15,048 nucleotides of DNA from Finegoldia magna (GTDB lineage Bacteria; Bacillota; Clostridia; Tissierellales; Peptoniphilaceae), in the NCBI RefSeq assembly GCF_018371055.1, contig NZ_JAGYZD010000020.1, positions 1-15,048 of the forward strand. The letters are read 5' to 3'. The position numbers were made by a program, and so were the translations under genes. The notes below the pieces were generated by a model. It searched no databases. It worked only from the letters and a program-made list of their open reading frames with translations, and was not told where the DNA came from. Below, in pieces: positions 7,810 to 14,055 of the stretch; the first letter of the stretch is position 1, and every line of letters starts with the position of its first letter.

Positions 7810-8187
7810 TTATAACTCTTCTTTTATCATTGCTTTTAACTCTTTATATTTCTCTATTTTACTATTATCATTTTCCAACCCTATGGCTTCATCTATAAAT
7901 TTTAATGCAATGAGTTCCCCATTAATCGGATGTAAAAAAAGTCCTACATAGTACGCAATAATGTAGTTAATATGTGCTAGCGATAAATTATCCGTTATGT
8001 TTTTGTCTTTCAAAAAATATAGCTGTGCCAATAACTTAAAATATATATTCGATGTATCTATTCCCACATGATTAAGATAATTCTCCCCTTCTAACACAAA
8101 CTCTTCATTCAAGTTATTCACTACATCATCAGTTTCAAAAAATATATCATTTTCAAATGAAAAGTAATCTTCTAGCTTAATTTTCAT
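7810..8187 (-). CDS. Hypothetical protein, probable orphan immunity protein
   Basis: A 125-residue acidic, helical, cytosolic protein (starts MKIKLEDYFSFENDIFFE, ends MIKEEL) that I do not recognise by sequence. The ATG at 8187 is preferred to a GTG at 8196 because it overlaps the TGA of the upstream toxin-like fragment in an ATGA, a usual sign of coupling. No strong ribosome site is present. Small size, acidity and position directly behind a toxin-tip-like fragment suggest an immunity protein of a polymorphic toxin system. This is inference; no family was assigned. A terminator follows. Confidence 0.6.
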   Translation of the reverse strand: MKIKLEDYFSFENDIFFETDDVVNNLNEEFVLEGENYLNHVGIDTSNIYFKLLAQLYFLKDKNITDNLSLAHINYIIAYYVGLFLHPINGELIALKFIDEAIGLENDNSKIEKYKELKAMIKEEL

Positions 8188-8404
8188 TTCACCCACGCAT
8201 TCGAAATAGAAATAACACCATCTTTTAGCTTTTGAAATGTTACCTCTACAACCTTTCCTTTATAATTTAATGTTCTTTTATAGGCACTTCCATATCTTGA
8301 TTCTCTTCCATCGATTAGTACTTTTTTTATAATTTTTTGATTTTATCCCATCTATCTGGGTCTTTTGGACCACCAGGAACCAAACTACTCCAATTGTGCT
8401 TTGA
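8184..8404 (-). pseudogene. Frameshifted C-terminal toxin-tip fragment
   Basis: Translating by eye, one frame gives SKHNWSSLVPGGPKDPDRW then DKIKKL and stops. The next frame, after what looks like a single-base loss in an A-rich run near 8325-8340, continues IKKVLIDGRESRYGSAYKRT and on to VEVTFQKLKDGVISISNAWVK, then TGA overlapping the next ATG. The Gly-Pro-Lys-Asp-Pro linker and compact basic C-terminus followed by a small acidic gene resemble the replaceable tips of polymorphic or contact-dependent toxins. No start codon, promoter or toxin body is present: the fragment begins right after the rubrerythrin terminator. I cannot name the toxin family. Confidence 0.6.
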
Positions 8405-8409
8405 TAAAA

Positions 8410-8446
8410 AACCCCAAAAGTCGTAAAACTTTTGAGGTTTGAATTC
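8410..8446 (-). terminator. Rubrerythrin terminator
   Basis: A 12-bp stem with one G-T wobble (8410-8421 with 8428-8439) and a 6-nt loop; on the minus strand it merges into TTTTTT. It lies 13 bp after the rubrerythrin stop. Confidence 0.9.
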
Positions 8447-8452
8447 TTGTTT

Positions 8453-9037
8453 TTAATAAGTTTCTTTGAAGATTTCAAAGAATCCTTGTGGGTGATCACA
8501 TGCTGGACATTTCTTTGGTGCTGTTTTACCTTCGTGAATGTAGCCACAGTTGTTGCATTTCCATAGATAAACTTCGTCTCTTTCGAATACTCTATCTTTT
8601 TCGATGTTTTCTAATAATTTTCTGTATCTTTTTTCGTGAGCTTCTTCAACTTCTCCGATTTCAGTGAATACACGTGCGATTTCCTTGAATCCTTCTTCTT
8701 CAGCGATTTTGGAGAATTCTGGATACATTTCAGAATTTTCGAAGTGTTCTCCTTCTGCTGCTGATTTAAGATTAGTCTTAGTGTCTCCTAAATGAACTGG
8801 GAATCCTGCTTCGATTTCTATTTCAGCGTCTTGTAAGTCTTCAGACAAGAATTTCATGAATCTTTTTGCGTGAGCCATTTCATTTCTTGCTGTTTCTTCA
8901 AAAATCATAGAAATTTGAACGTATCCTTCTTTTTTTGCTGTTTTAGCAAAATATGTATAACGCATATTTGCTTGACTTTCCCCTGCAAATGCTGCCATTA
9001 AATTAGTAGCTGTTTTTGTACCTTTTAAGCTTGCCAT
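8453..9037 (-). CDS. rbr: Rubrerythrin
   Basis: Non-haem iron peroxidase of anaerobes that reduces hydrogen peroxide to water, cytosolic. The 194 residues form the standard two-domain protein. The N-terminal ferritin-like four-helix domain carries the diiron ligands: Glu20 in FAGESQAN, the EETARNEMAHAKR helix, the AAEGEHFE helix and the EIGEVEEAHEKRY helix. The C-terminal rubredoxin domain has Cys161, Cys164, Cys177 and Cys180 (CNNC and CPAC). The start is supported by AGGGGGAA before the ATG. A perfect inverted repeat (9061-9080) lies in its upstream region and could be a peroxide-responsive operator. A terminator follows. Confidence 0.97.
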   Translation of the reverse strand: MASLKGTKTATNLMAAFAGESQANMRYTYFAKTAKKEGYVQISMIFEETARNEMAHAKRFMKFLSEDLQDAEIEIEAGFPVHLGDTKTNLKSAAEGEHFENSEMYPEFSKIAEEEGFKEIARVFTEIGEVEEAHEKRYRKLLENIEKDRVFERDEVYLWKCNNCGYIHEGKTAPKKCPACDHPQGFFEIFKETY

Positions 9038-9060
9038 AATATTTCCCCCTTGTAAATTTG

Positions 9061-9080
9061 AATGAATTTAACAATTCATT
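9061..9080 (-). promoter_or_regulatory. Inverted repeat upstream of rubrerythrin
   Basis: AATGAATT and AATTCATT form a perfect 8-bp inverted repeat with a 4-nt centre, 24 bp before the rbr ATG. TATATT and TATAGT sequences (9082-9095) just upstream are -10 candidates. The repeat is therefore around or just after the transcription start, where a repressor or mRNA stem could act. It does not match the PerR consensus. Confidence 0.5.
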
Positions 9081-9119
9081 TCTAATATAACTATACCACA
9101 AACCAAGAATTTTATCACA

Positions 9120-9380
9120 TTACATGTCAGATTTGTTCAAGTTCAAATCGTTAATAATTCCCTTTGTTCCAACTTTTATAACCGTTGGAGAGCCTTCTTC
9201 GATTATTTCTTCCTTTTTAATTGTCGGTTGTCCGTTGATATCTTCGTAGTACAATTTCTTAATAGTAGGTGTTCCCTTTTTTATCACGATTTCTTCACCT
9301 TGACGCATATTATTATCGTAAATTTTTTCAATCTTAGGATTTTCTTCTACAATTGCCACGTCTTCTCCGTATTTTTTCAC
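9120..9380 (-). CDS. Small G5-domain-like protein
   Basis: An 86-residue protein consisting of little more than one G5-like domain. The pattern is KIEKIYDNNMRQGEEIVIKKG, an internal GTPTIKK and GSPTVIK echo, YYEDINGQ and a closing IEEGSPTVIKVGTKG, the usual G5 ending. G5 domains normally occur in exported cell-wall proteins and bind glycans or zinc, but here there is no signal peptide, membrane segment or wall anchor. The GTG at 9380 is chosen over a GTG at 9389 because AGAGGTG lies 6 bp before it. A TATAAT (9400-9405, minus) is close upstream. No terminator separates it from rubrerythrin, so read-through is possible. Function unknown. Confidence 0.65.
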   Translation of the reverse strand: MKKYGEDVAIVEENPKIEKIYDNNMRQGEEIVIKKGTPTIKKLYYEDINGQPTIKKEEIIEEGSPTVIKVGTKGIINDLNLNKSDM

Positions 9381-9476
9381 ACTAATCACCTCTTTTATTA
9401 TTATACCTTAGATTTCATTTATTTATTCAGCTTATAAGTAGTGTGTTATTTATTAGATTTTACAATAAATGAAGTG

Positions 9477-9505
9477 TTAAAACTATGATAAAATATAGCT
9501 ATAGT
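9477..9505 (+). promoter_or_regulatory. Putative promoter of the YdjY-domain lipoprotein
   Basis: TTAAAA (9477-9482) and TATAGT (9500-9505) are 17 bp apart. The match to consensus is fair and the position is right for the lipoprotein gene. Confidence 0.45.
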
Positions 9506-9557
9506 ATTAATGAATGAAACGAAAATAATTAAACTATTCAAAGAAGGGATGATTTTT

Positions 9558-10286
9558 ATGAGAAAATTCAAAATTTTGGCATTATTATTAATGGCAAGTT
9601 TGATGTTCGCAGGATGTTCTAAGGAAGATAATAAACAAACTTCTTCTACAGAACAAAAAACAGAAGAAAAAACTGAAGAAAAGAAAGAAGAAAAGACTGA
9701 GGAAAAAACTGAAGAAAAGAAAGAAGAAGCACAAGAACCTACAGCTGATAATCCTATGATTGTTGACGAAGCTAACAAACAAATCAAAGTTTATGCTGAA
9801 GTTAACGATAAGTTCAAAAACGAAAGCACAATGCATGCTATCGTAGCAAAATCAGGTAAAAATAACGAACAATCAATGTTTGTTTCTTATGCTAACCAAA
9901 ATGATTTGTACGATGCATTAGAAAAATTGGGCGGAAAACCAGGTAACAATGTTACTATGGACAACATGGGAAAAGAAGCCGTTAAAGGTGATAAGATTGA
10001 TCTTACATTCAAATTCCAAGGATCAGATAATGAACAAGGAATCAACGATGTTATCAAAGATTCTTCAGGAAAAGAATTCGACATCAGATTTGGTGGTAAC
10101 CAAAAACCAGCAAAAGATATGAATACAGGTTGTATGACATGTTTGCAAAGTTGTCCTTTGGGAATAACTTCAAACGCAAATCAATTAATCGGCGCTGACG
10201 AAAAAGACGGAGTTAAATATACTTTGGCTGATTCAGTTCCAGCTGATAAAACACCTGTTGTTATCACTTATAAATTAGCTAACTAA
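9558..10286 (+). CDS. YdjY-domain lipoprotein
   Basis: A 242-residue secreted lipoprotein. The signal peptide ends in a lipobox (LMFAGC, lipidated Cys20). A very charged Lys/Glu linker built from TEEK and KKEE repeats (about 31-59) lifts the domain off the membrane. The rest matches the YdjY domain: KVYAEVNDKF, the conserved LYDALEKLGGKPGNN block near 125-140, and a C-terminal cluster with Cys192, Cys195 and Cys199 followed by Pro (CMTC...SCPLG). Such a CxxCxxxCP motif suggests bound metal or iron-sulfur, but the role of YdjY proteins is not established. The ATG at 9558 is preferred because it begins the signal peptide and follows GAAGGGATG; an upstream ATG frame only adds residues before the signal. 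Confidence 0.85.
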   Translation: MRKFKILALLLMASLMFAGCSKEDNKQTSSTEQKTEEKTEEKKEEKTEEKTEEKKEEAQEPTADNPMIVDEANKQIKVYAEVNDKFKNESTMHAIVAKSGKNNEQSMFVSYANQNDLYDALEKLGGKPGNNVTMDNMGKEAVKGDKIDLTFKFQGSDNEQGINDVIKDSSGKEFDIRFGGNQKPAKDMNTGCMTCLQSCPLGITSNANQLIGADEKDGVKYTLADSVPADKTPVVITYKLAN

Positions 10287-10311
10287 CCATTTCATTTAAA
10301 ATTCTCTATTT

Positions 10312-10350
10312 AAAAAGGTAGGCTTTTATTAGCTTACCTTTTTAATTTTT
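10312..10350 (+). terminator. Terminator of the YdjY-domain lipoprotein
   Basis: A 12-bp stem (10312-10323 with 10332-10343, one G-T wobble) and an 8-nt loop, then TTTAATTTTT on the plus strand. Confidence 0.9.
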
Positions 10351-10363
10351 GTATGTATTGCAT

Positions 10364-10391
10364 TCAAAAAACGCCCACAGTTGTGAGCGCT
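10364..10391 (-). terminator. Terminator of the polytopic membrane protein gene
   Basis: A 10-bp GC-rich stem (10370-10379 with 10382-10391, two G-T wobbles), followed on the minus strand by TTTTTT. The gene stop is 5 bp upstream. It faces the plus-strand terminator at 10312-10350. Confidence 0.85.
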
Positions 10392-10395
10392 TGTG

Positions 10396-11013
10396 TTATA
10401 AGAAAACAATGTTTGTAGTTTCTATCCAATTTATCACTATGTTGTAAATGAAAAGTCTAACAAATCTCAAGCCAATGTACAAAGACATGAACGTGATGAT
10501 GACGTAAGGTATTTTCTCAAATTTGAAGTTTTTGATGTTAAGTCCCAAGAAAAACAACAATATCACGAAAGATTCTGCAATAACAATGTAAACTCCCAGT
10601 GGATAAAGTGCCATTGACATCGCTGCTTGAAACATAACTAATAGCAATATGCTGTAGTTTTCGTCTTCTCTCCAATCATCTTTTACGAAAAACTTGTTAG
10701 CTACTCTGTAAATTATTTTGAATTTAAGAATAGCAAACGCAAATATGAACACGCATCTTATCGCAAAATAAATGTAGCCTGTAATGTAGTTTCTTCTGAT
10801 AAATGCAATTGTGTCAAAGCTTGAATAATAGTCCAAAATAGCTGTGATTATAAAAGCTAATAATCCCATTTTAAACAAGCCGTGTTTTTTGTTTTTGAAT
10901 CGATTTTTCGGAAGTTCCAGTGTTTCTCCCATGAACTCGAAAATCTCGTATACATTATCGTAAAGCTCAGATTGTTTGCTATTCATTTCACCTATTTTTT
11001 TTAATTTATTCAT
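10396..11013 (-). CDS. Polytopic membrane protein of unknown function
   Basis: I do not recognise this 205-residue protein. A charged cytosolic N-terminus of about 45 residues (with SKQSELYDNVYEIFEFMGETL) is followed by roughly five hydrophobic segments: near LLAFIITAILDYY, YFAIRCVFIFAFAIL, ILLLVMFQAAMSMALYPLGV, FVILLFFLGL and the final VIITFMSLYIG region. The layout is reminiscent of Yip1-like membrane proteins, but this is only an impression. The ATG at 11013 is chosen because GGGAGGG lies 7 bp before it; a TTG two codons earlier is less likely. It has its own promoter and terminator, so it is a single-gene unit separate from the pilin operon. Confidence 0.7.
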   Translation of the reverse strand: MNKLKKIGEMNSKQSELYDNVYEIFEFMGETLELPKNRFKNKKHGLFKMGLLAFIITAILDYYSSFDTIAFIRRNYITGYIYFAIRCVFIFAFAILKFKIIYRVANKFFVKDDWREDENYSILLLVMFQAAMSMALYPLGVYIVIAESFVILLFFLGLNIKNFKFEKIPYVIITFMSLYIGLRFVRLFIYNIVINWIETTNIVFL

Positions 11014-11048
11014 AAGCAAACCCTCCCTTTTTCGCTTATCTTATATAT

Positions 11049-11078
11049 ATTATACATCATTTCGAAGTAGAGTTTCAA
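11049..11078 (-). promoter_or_regulatory. Promoter of the polytopic membrane protein gene
   Basis: On the minus strand TTGAAA (11073-11078) and a perfect TATAAT (11049-11054) are separated by 18 bp, just beyond the stop of the upstream pilin-like gene. Confidence 0.7.
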
Positions 11079-11090
11079 TCATTCCAGCGA

Positions 11091-12071
11091 TTATTTGTAA
11101 TAACTACCAGCATACTCGTATTTTTTACTCGTGTATTTTGTTTTGTCTTCTGTAAATTTTATGTCGACCTCTTTCGTTGATAAATACTCTCCATTTACTT
11201 TGTAATTATTTGCCTCAGCATTTTTCAGTATCAATATCCCATTAACCATAATTTCAGGAGTTTTTTGGACTTTTTCATTTTTCACATAATACACATTAGC
11301 CTTATCGATGAACACTCCATCTATTGTAACATCGTTAAGTATTGTGATATCTTCTGAATCAATTAGGATGTTTTTCTCTTTTTTGGAAAATTGTACTAAT
11401 TTAGTCAGAAATTCATCATCTATTTCTATTTTTTTGTCTCCGTTATTTTCTTCAGTGACATTTTCCTTTTCATCTTCCGAAACTTCTTCGTTGTTTTGAT
11501 TTGTTTTTTCGGCTACGAATTCGTTGTATTTTTCATCAGCGACCTTTTTGTCCACGAAATACGTTTCATCATTCAATGAAAATATTAAACAATCTTTTAT
11601 TCCGATGCTTTTCTTTCCTTCAATGATTTCCGGCAACAGTTCGTCGATTTTTTCTTCTGATATAATTCTTTTTTCAAAAGGATTTTTCCTATTATACACC
11701 ATTCTAGTCGTTACTCTGGATTCATTATTGTCTGGATATTTGCTTGTAAATGAGAAGATTTTTGTTGCTCCATCTTTCTCTTCGCAATACTTAATCTCCG
11801 TTGGACTGCTTAGTTCTGGAATATCTGCAATCTGCAAGGTAAATTTTCCTTTTGTAGAATTTTTCTTCAATTCTTCATCAAAAAGTTTCCTTTGATTGAT
11901 GATTCGAACCTTTGAATAAGCAATCGCTTTGGCTTGAATGTAGTCGTATTTGTAGGCGTTCACAGTTCTAATGTTTTTCACTTGAACTATCAAAAACGCA
12001 ATGACAATCATCAACACGAATATCATGTAAAGAGCATAAATTGTGATGTAGGCTTTGGATTTTCGTTTCAT
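11091..12071 (-). CDS. GspK/PilX-like pilin-related protein
   Basis: A 326-residue protein, last gene of the pseudopilin operon. It has a short basic leader (MKRKSKA), a long N-terminal hydrophobic helix (about 9-30) and a large soluble domain with a charged Glu/Asn linker (about 190-213). The helix lacks the Glu at position +5 of ordinary pilins. That exception, the larger size and the last place in an H-I-J-K order are typical of GspK/PilX minor pilins that sit at the fibre tip. No well-conserved GspK motifs were recognised, so the assignment rests on architecture and context. Its ATG overlaps the upstream stop in ATGA, showing coupled translation. Confidence 0.6.
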   Translation of the reverse strand: MKRKSKAYITIYALYMIFVLMIVIAFLIVQVKNIRTVNAYKYDYIQAKAIAYSKVRIINQRKLFDEELKKNSTKGKFTLQIADIPELSSPTEIKYCEEKDGATKIFSFTSKYPDNNESRVTTRMVYNRKNPFEKRIISEEKIDELLPEIIEGKKSIGIKDCLIFSLNDETYFVDKKVADEKYNEFVAEKTNQNNEEVSEDEKENVTEENNGDKKIEIDDEFLTKLVQFSKKEKNILIDSEDITILNDVTIDGVFIDKANVYYVKNEKVQKTPEIMVNGILILKNAEANNYKVNGEYLSTKEVDIKFTEDKTKYTSKKYEYAGSYYK

Positions 12072-12583
12072 TTTATCTTATCTCCAATGTAGACTACCAG
12101 TTTCTTTCCATTTTCTTTTAAATAAATGTAGTTGTCGTCATGACTAAATGTGAAATCATCACCGTTGTCCTTGAGTTTATTCTGAGTTATCCTACCGTTG
12201 GGCCCGTGTTCTTTTAAATCATCAAAACTACTAGGATCTGTAAAAGCGTATCGTATGATTTTGCCGTTTTCTTTTGTAAAATACACATAGTTTTGCTTAT
12301 CATCAATATATTTTACTAGTACAAATCCCATTGATTGGTCAAAATGAGTCCAATTAGGCTTTTCTGTAATTACAGACCTCGATCTTTCGATTTCGTTTTT
12401 TATGTAATATGAACAGTGGTCGACATCGTCCACGTTGTTTTTCAGATTAAAACTCGACTGCATAATTTTAAAATTTGTCTTAAACGATAGGAAAATCACA
12501 CCCAACACTACGGAGAATATGAACAAACTCACCATAACTTCAAGCAACGTAAATCCCCTACTTTTCTTTGTAAAATGACACAT
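12068..12583 (-). CDS. GspJ/PilW/ComGF-like minor prepilin
   Basis: A 171-residue prepilin. The leader MCHFTKKSRG is followed by FTLLEVMVSLFIFSVV, a canonical type III signal: cleavage after Gly, then methylated Phe and Glu at +5. The helix leads to a beta-rich domain with YFTKENGKIIRYAF, similar in style to ComGF/PilW proteins. The ATG at 12583 is preferred because GGAG stands upstream (12-nt gap) and it gives a normal 10-residue leader; ATG 12601 is an alternative without a ribosome site. It overlaps the previous gene by 26 bp and the next by 4 bp, so it belongs to one operon. Confidence 0.78.
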   Translation of the reverse strand: MCHFTKKSRGFTLLEVMVSLFIFSVVLGVIFLSFKTNFKIMQSSFNLKNNVDDVDHCSYYIKNEIERSRSVITEKPNWTHFDQSMGFVLVKYIDDKQNYVYFTKENGKIIRYAFTDPSSFDDLKEHGPNGRITQNKLKDNGDDFTFSHDDNYIYLKENGKKLVVYIGDKIK

Positions 12584-12887
12584 CTTTCGCAATATCTCCA
12601 TTAGTTACACTGACATTTATCTTAACCAAATCTCCCACATCATCCTTTGTTACCACAACTTTTGAATTCTCATCAACAATTGAATCATCCACATCATCGT
12701 GAGCTTTCAAATATTCCACAGAATTGTCCAAATCACGTAGCACAACATTTTCAGTGTAGGATTTATCCTGCATCGTAATCACATTTTTAAGCTGTGGATA
12801 GTACACTACGACACAAAGACTCACCAAAAACAATGCAAACAAAACCTCAAGCAGTGTAAATCCCTTATTTTTTCGTCTCATCCACAT
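12558..12887 (-). CDS. GspI/PilV-like minor prepilin
   Basis: A 109-residue prepilin. The short leader ends in NKG, followed by FTLLEVLFALFLVSLCVVVYY with Glu at +5, the class III signal recognised by prepilin peptidase. The remainder is a small soluble head of about 75 residues, the usual size for GspI/PilV proteins. The start lies inside the previous gene: GGAGAG (12891-12896) precedes ATG 12887, with ATG 12881 as an alternative two codons on. Expected to reside in the inner membrane before assembly and to join its neighbours in a tip complex. Confidence 0.78.
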   Translation of the reverse strand: MWMRRKNKGFTLLEVLFALFLVSLCVVVYYPQLKNVITMQDKSYTENVVLRDLDNSVEYLKAHDDVDDSIVDENSKVVVTKDDVGDLVKINVSVTNGDIAKDVSFYKEK

Positions 12888-13341
12888 CCACTCTCCCTGT
12901 CGCAATGTAACAATTTATCCTGTATGTTTTGGTTTTGGTTTTGGTTTCGTAATAAATAGTCGGAAAATGCGTTGCTGCAGATGACTTGGATATATTTGCG
13001 CCGATATTTCCAAGGTCAAATGTACTTGCCCCATCTTTATTTAAATAAATTTTGCCGTTTTTCAATTCTCTTTTTGCTATAAATTCACCTTTGTTAGAAT
13101 CGTAAAAACCATAGTAATTCTCATCAAATCTAAATCCGATACTTCTTCCAGAATTCATCGCAACACTTCTGGCACTTTTCAAATCGCTAACAAGCGTATT
13201 AATCTCTTTTCTACTTGCAACATCAGTTTTGAAGTCGTATTTTAAAACGCAAGTCATAATCACAACAGAAATAATGAATAGACTCACCATCACCTCTATT
13301 AAACTGAATGCCTTAGCTTTCATTTTGAATCTAGAAAACAT
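12865..13341 (-). CDS. GspH/FimT-like minor prepilin
   Basis: A 158-residue prepilin-like protein. The leader MFSRFKMKAKA is followed by FSLIEVMVSLFIISVV with Glu at +5. The residue before the cleavage site is Ala instead of the usual Gly. After the helix comes LVSDLKSARSVAMNSGRSIGF, the helix typical of GspH/FimT proteins, then a beta-rich domain with GFYDSNKGEFIAKREL. The ATG at 13341 overlaps the end of the peptidase gene by 11 bp and has only a weak GGGAA ribosome site, so coupling to upstream translation is likely. Confidence 0.8.
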   Translation of the reverse strand: MFSRFKMKAKAFSLIEVMVSLFIISVVIMTCVLKYDFKTDVASRKEINTLVSDLKSARSVAMNSGRSIGFRFDENYYGFYDSNKGEFIAKRELKNGKIYLNKDGASTFDLGNIGANISKSSAATHFPTIYYETKTKTKTYRINCYIATGRVDVDETKK

Positions 13342-13882
13342 TTCCCATCACCACATACAACAAAAAAGAAGACCAAATCACAGGAATGAATGCAATCTCC
13401 TCATTATCTTCTTTTCTTAGAATATAAATCAAAGCCCTGATTCCACTAATAATCCCAAGATAAAACACAAAACTCACTAAATCTGTGAGGCTTTTGCTCA
13501 TACCAAGTCCTAGAATAATCAAACAATCCACATTACCCATAAACTTTTCCTTGGTGAAAAAATTAAGCATCAAAATAACCAATAATAGCAGAAAACTCGT
13601 CAGGAAAAAACTCGAAAACACAGAAACAATAATGCTACAAATGATGAAAAACAAAACATTAATCCAGTACACCTCATTAGTTTTGAAATCATCAACCATC
13701 ATGTCGCTACAGCCAAGTAATAAAGCAAAGTCGTAGATTGATGTAGTACTCGTAATTCGGAATATCGCATACAAAAACACCGAAATCAACGCAAACACTC
13801 CAACGTTTTTGATGGACAATCTCTTCAAATATAAATCCATCAAACATTTAGCCATCAACATCAAAACTATTATGGTTTCCAT
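13331..13882 (-). CDS. Prepilin peptidase-like protein (A24 family)
   Basis: A 183-residue integral membrane protein and first gene of the pilin operon. It is a divergent, short type IV prepilin peptidase without the N-terminal zinc/methylase domain. The two aspartates of A24 peptidases are visible: Asp16 in MDLYLKRLSIKN (the D...R...I.N pattern) and Asp119 in FMGNVDCLIILGLG, matching the GxxD motif though GNVD replaces GGGD. IAFIPVI near the C-terminus resembles the family IPFGPFL segment. The start at 13882 follows GGAGG by 5 bp; an upstream ATG (13894) contains that ribosome site and is unlikely. It should process the four downstream pilin-like proteins. Confidence 0.72.
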   Translation of the reverse strand: METIIVLMLMAKCLMDLYLKRLSIKNVGVFALISVFLYAIFRITSTTSIYDFALLLGCSDMMVDDFKTNEVYWINVLFFIICSIIVSVFSSFFLTSFLLLLVILMLNFFTKEKFMGNVDCLIILGLGMSKSLTDLVSFVFYLGIISGIRALIYILRKEDNEEIAFIPVIWSSFLLYVVMGNVF

Positions 13883-13900
13883 ATTTTCCTCCATAACAAT

Positions 13901-13911
13901 ATTATATTATA
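13901..13911 (-). promoter_or_regulatory. -10 region of the pseudopilin operon
   Basis: Overlapping TATAAT repeats (TATAATATAAT on the minus strand) lie 19-29 bp before the peptidase ATG. No good -35 is evident at normal spacing, so the promoter may be weak or activated. Confidence 0.5.
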
Positions 13912-13962
13912 TTTTTAGCTAAAATAAACATTTTTTGTATTGGTTGATTTCGGTCGGTAAAG

Positions 13963-14055
13963 CTAGTCAATTATTTTACGTAAATAATCGCTGTCTATTA
14001 TGCGAATTTCCATTCCTTCTATGTAAATCGCCTTGTCTTCAGCGAACTTCTTCAA
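13963..14055 (-). other. Short open frame behind the YoaP-like gene, possible gene remnant
   Basis: From a TTG at 14055 a frame runs 30 codons to TAG at 13963, overlapping the 3' end of the YoaP-like gene. The product LKKFAEDKAIYIEGMEIRII continues DSDYLRKIID and has a protein-like composition, but there is no ribosome site. It may be a leftover C-terminus of a lost gene. The remaining bases to 13900 hold nothing I can identify. Confidence 0.25.

Noticed and set aside
8278..8547. 89-codon frame overlapping the rubrerythrin 3' end
   Set aside because: Most of it is an off-frame reading of the rubredoxin domain and the terminator; the toxin-like fragment is in other frames.
9446..9836. Ser/Phe-rich frames antisense to the YdjY-domain lipoprotein
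   Set aside because: Shadow of the Lys/Glu repeat stalk (GAA/AAA codons) read on the opposite strand; no ribosome site.
13975..13995. Palindrome ATTATTTTACGTAAATAAT
   Set aside because: AT-rich short palindrome without a T tract or gene context; likely chance at this base composition.
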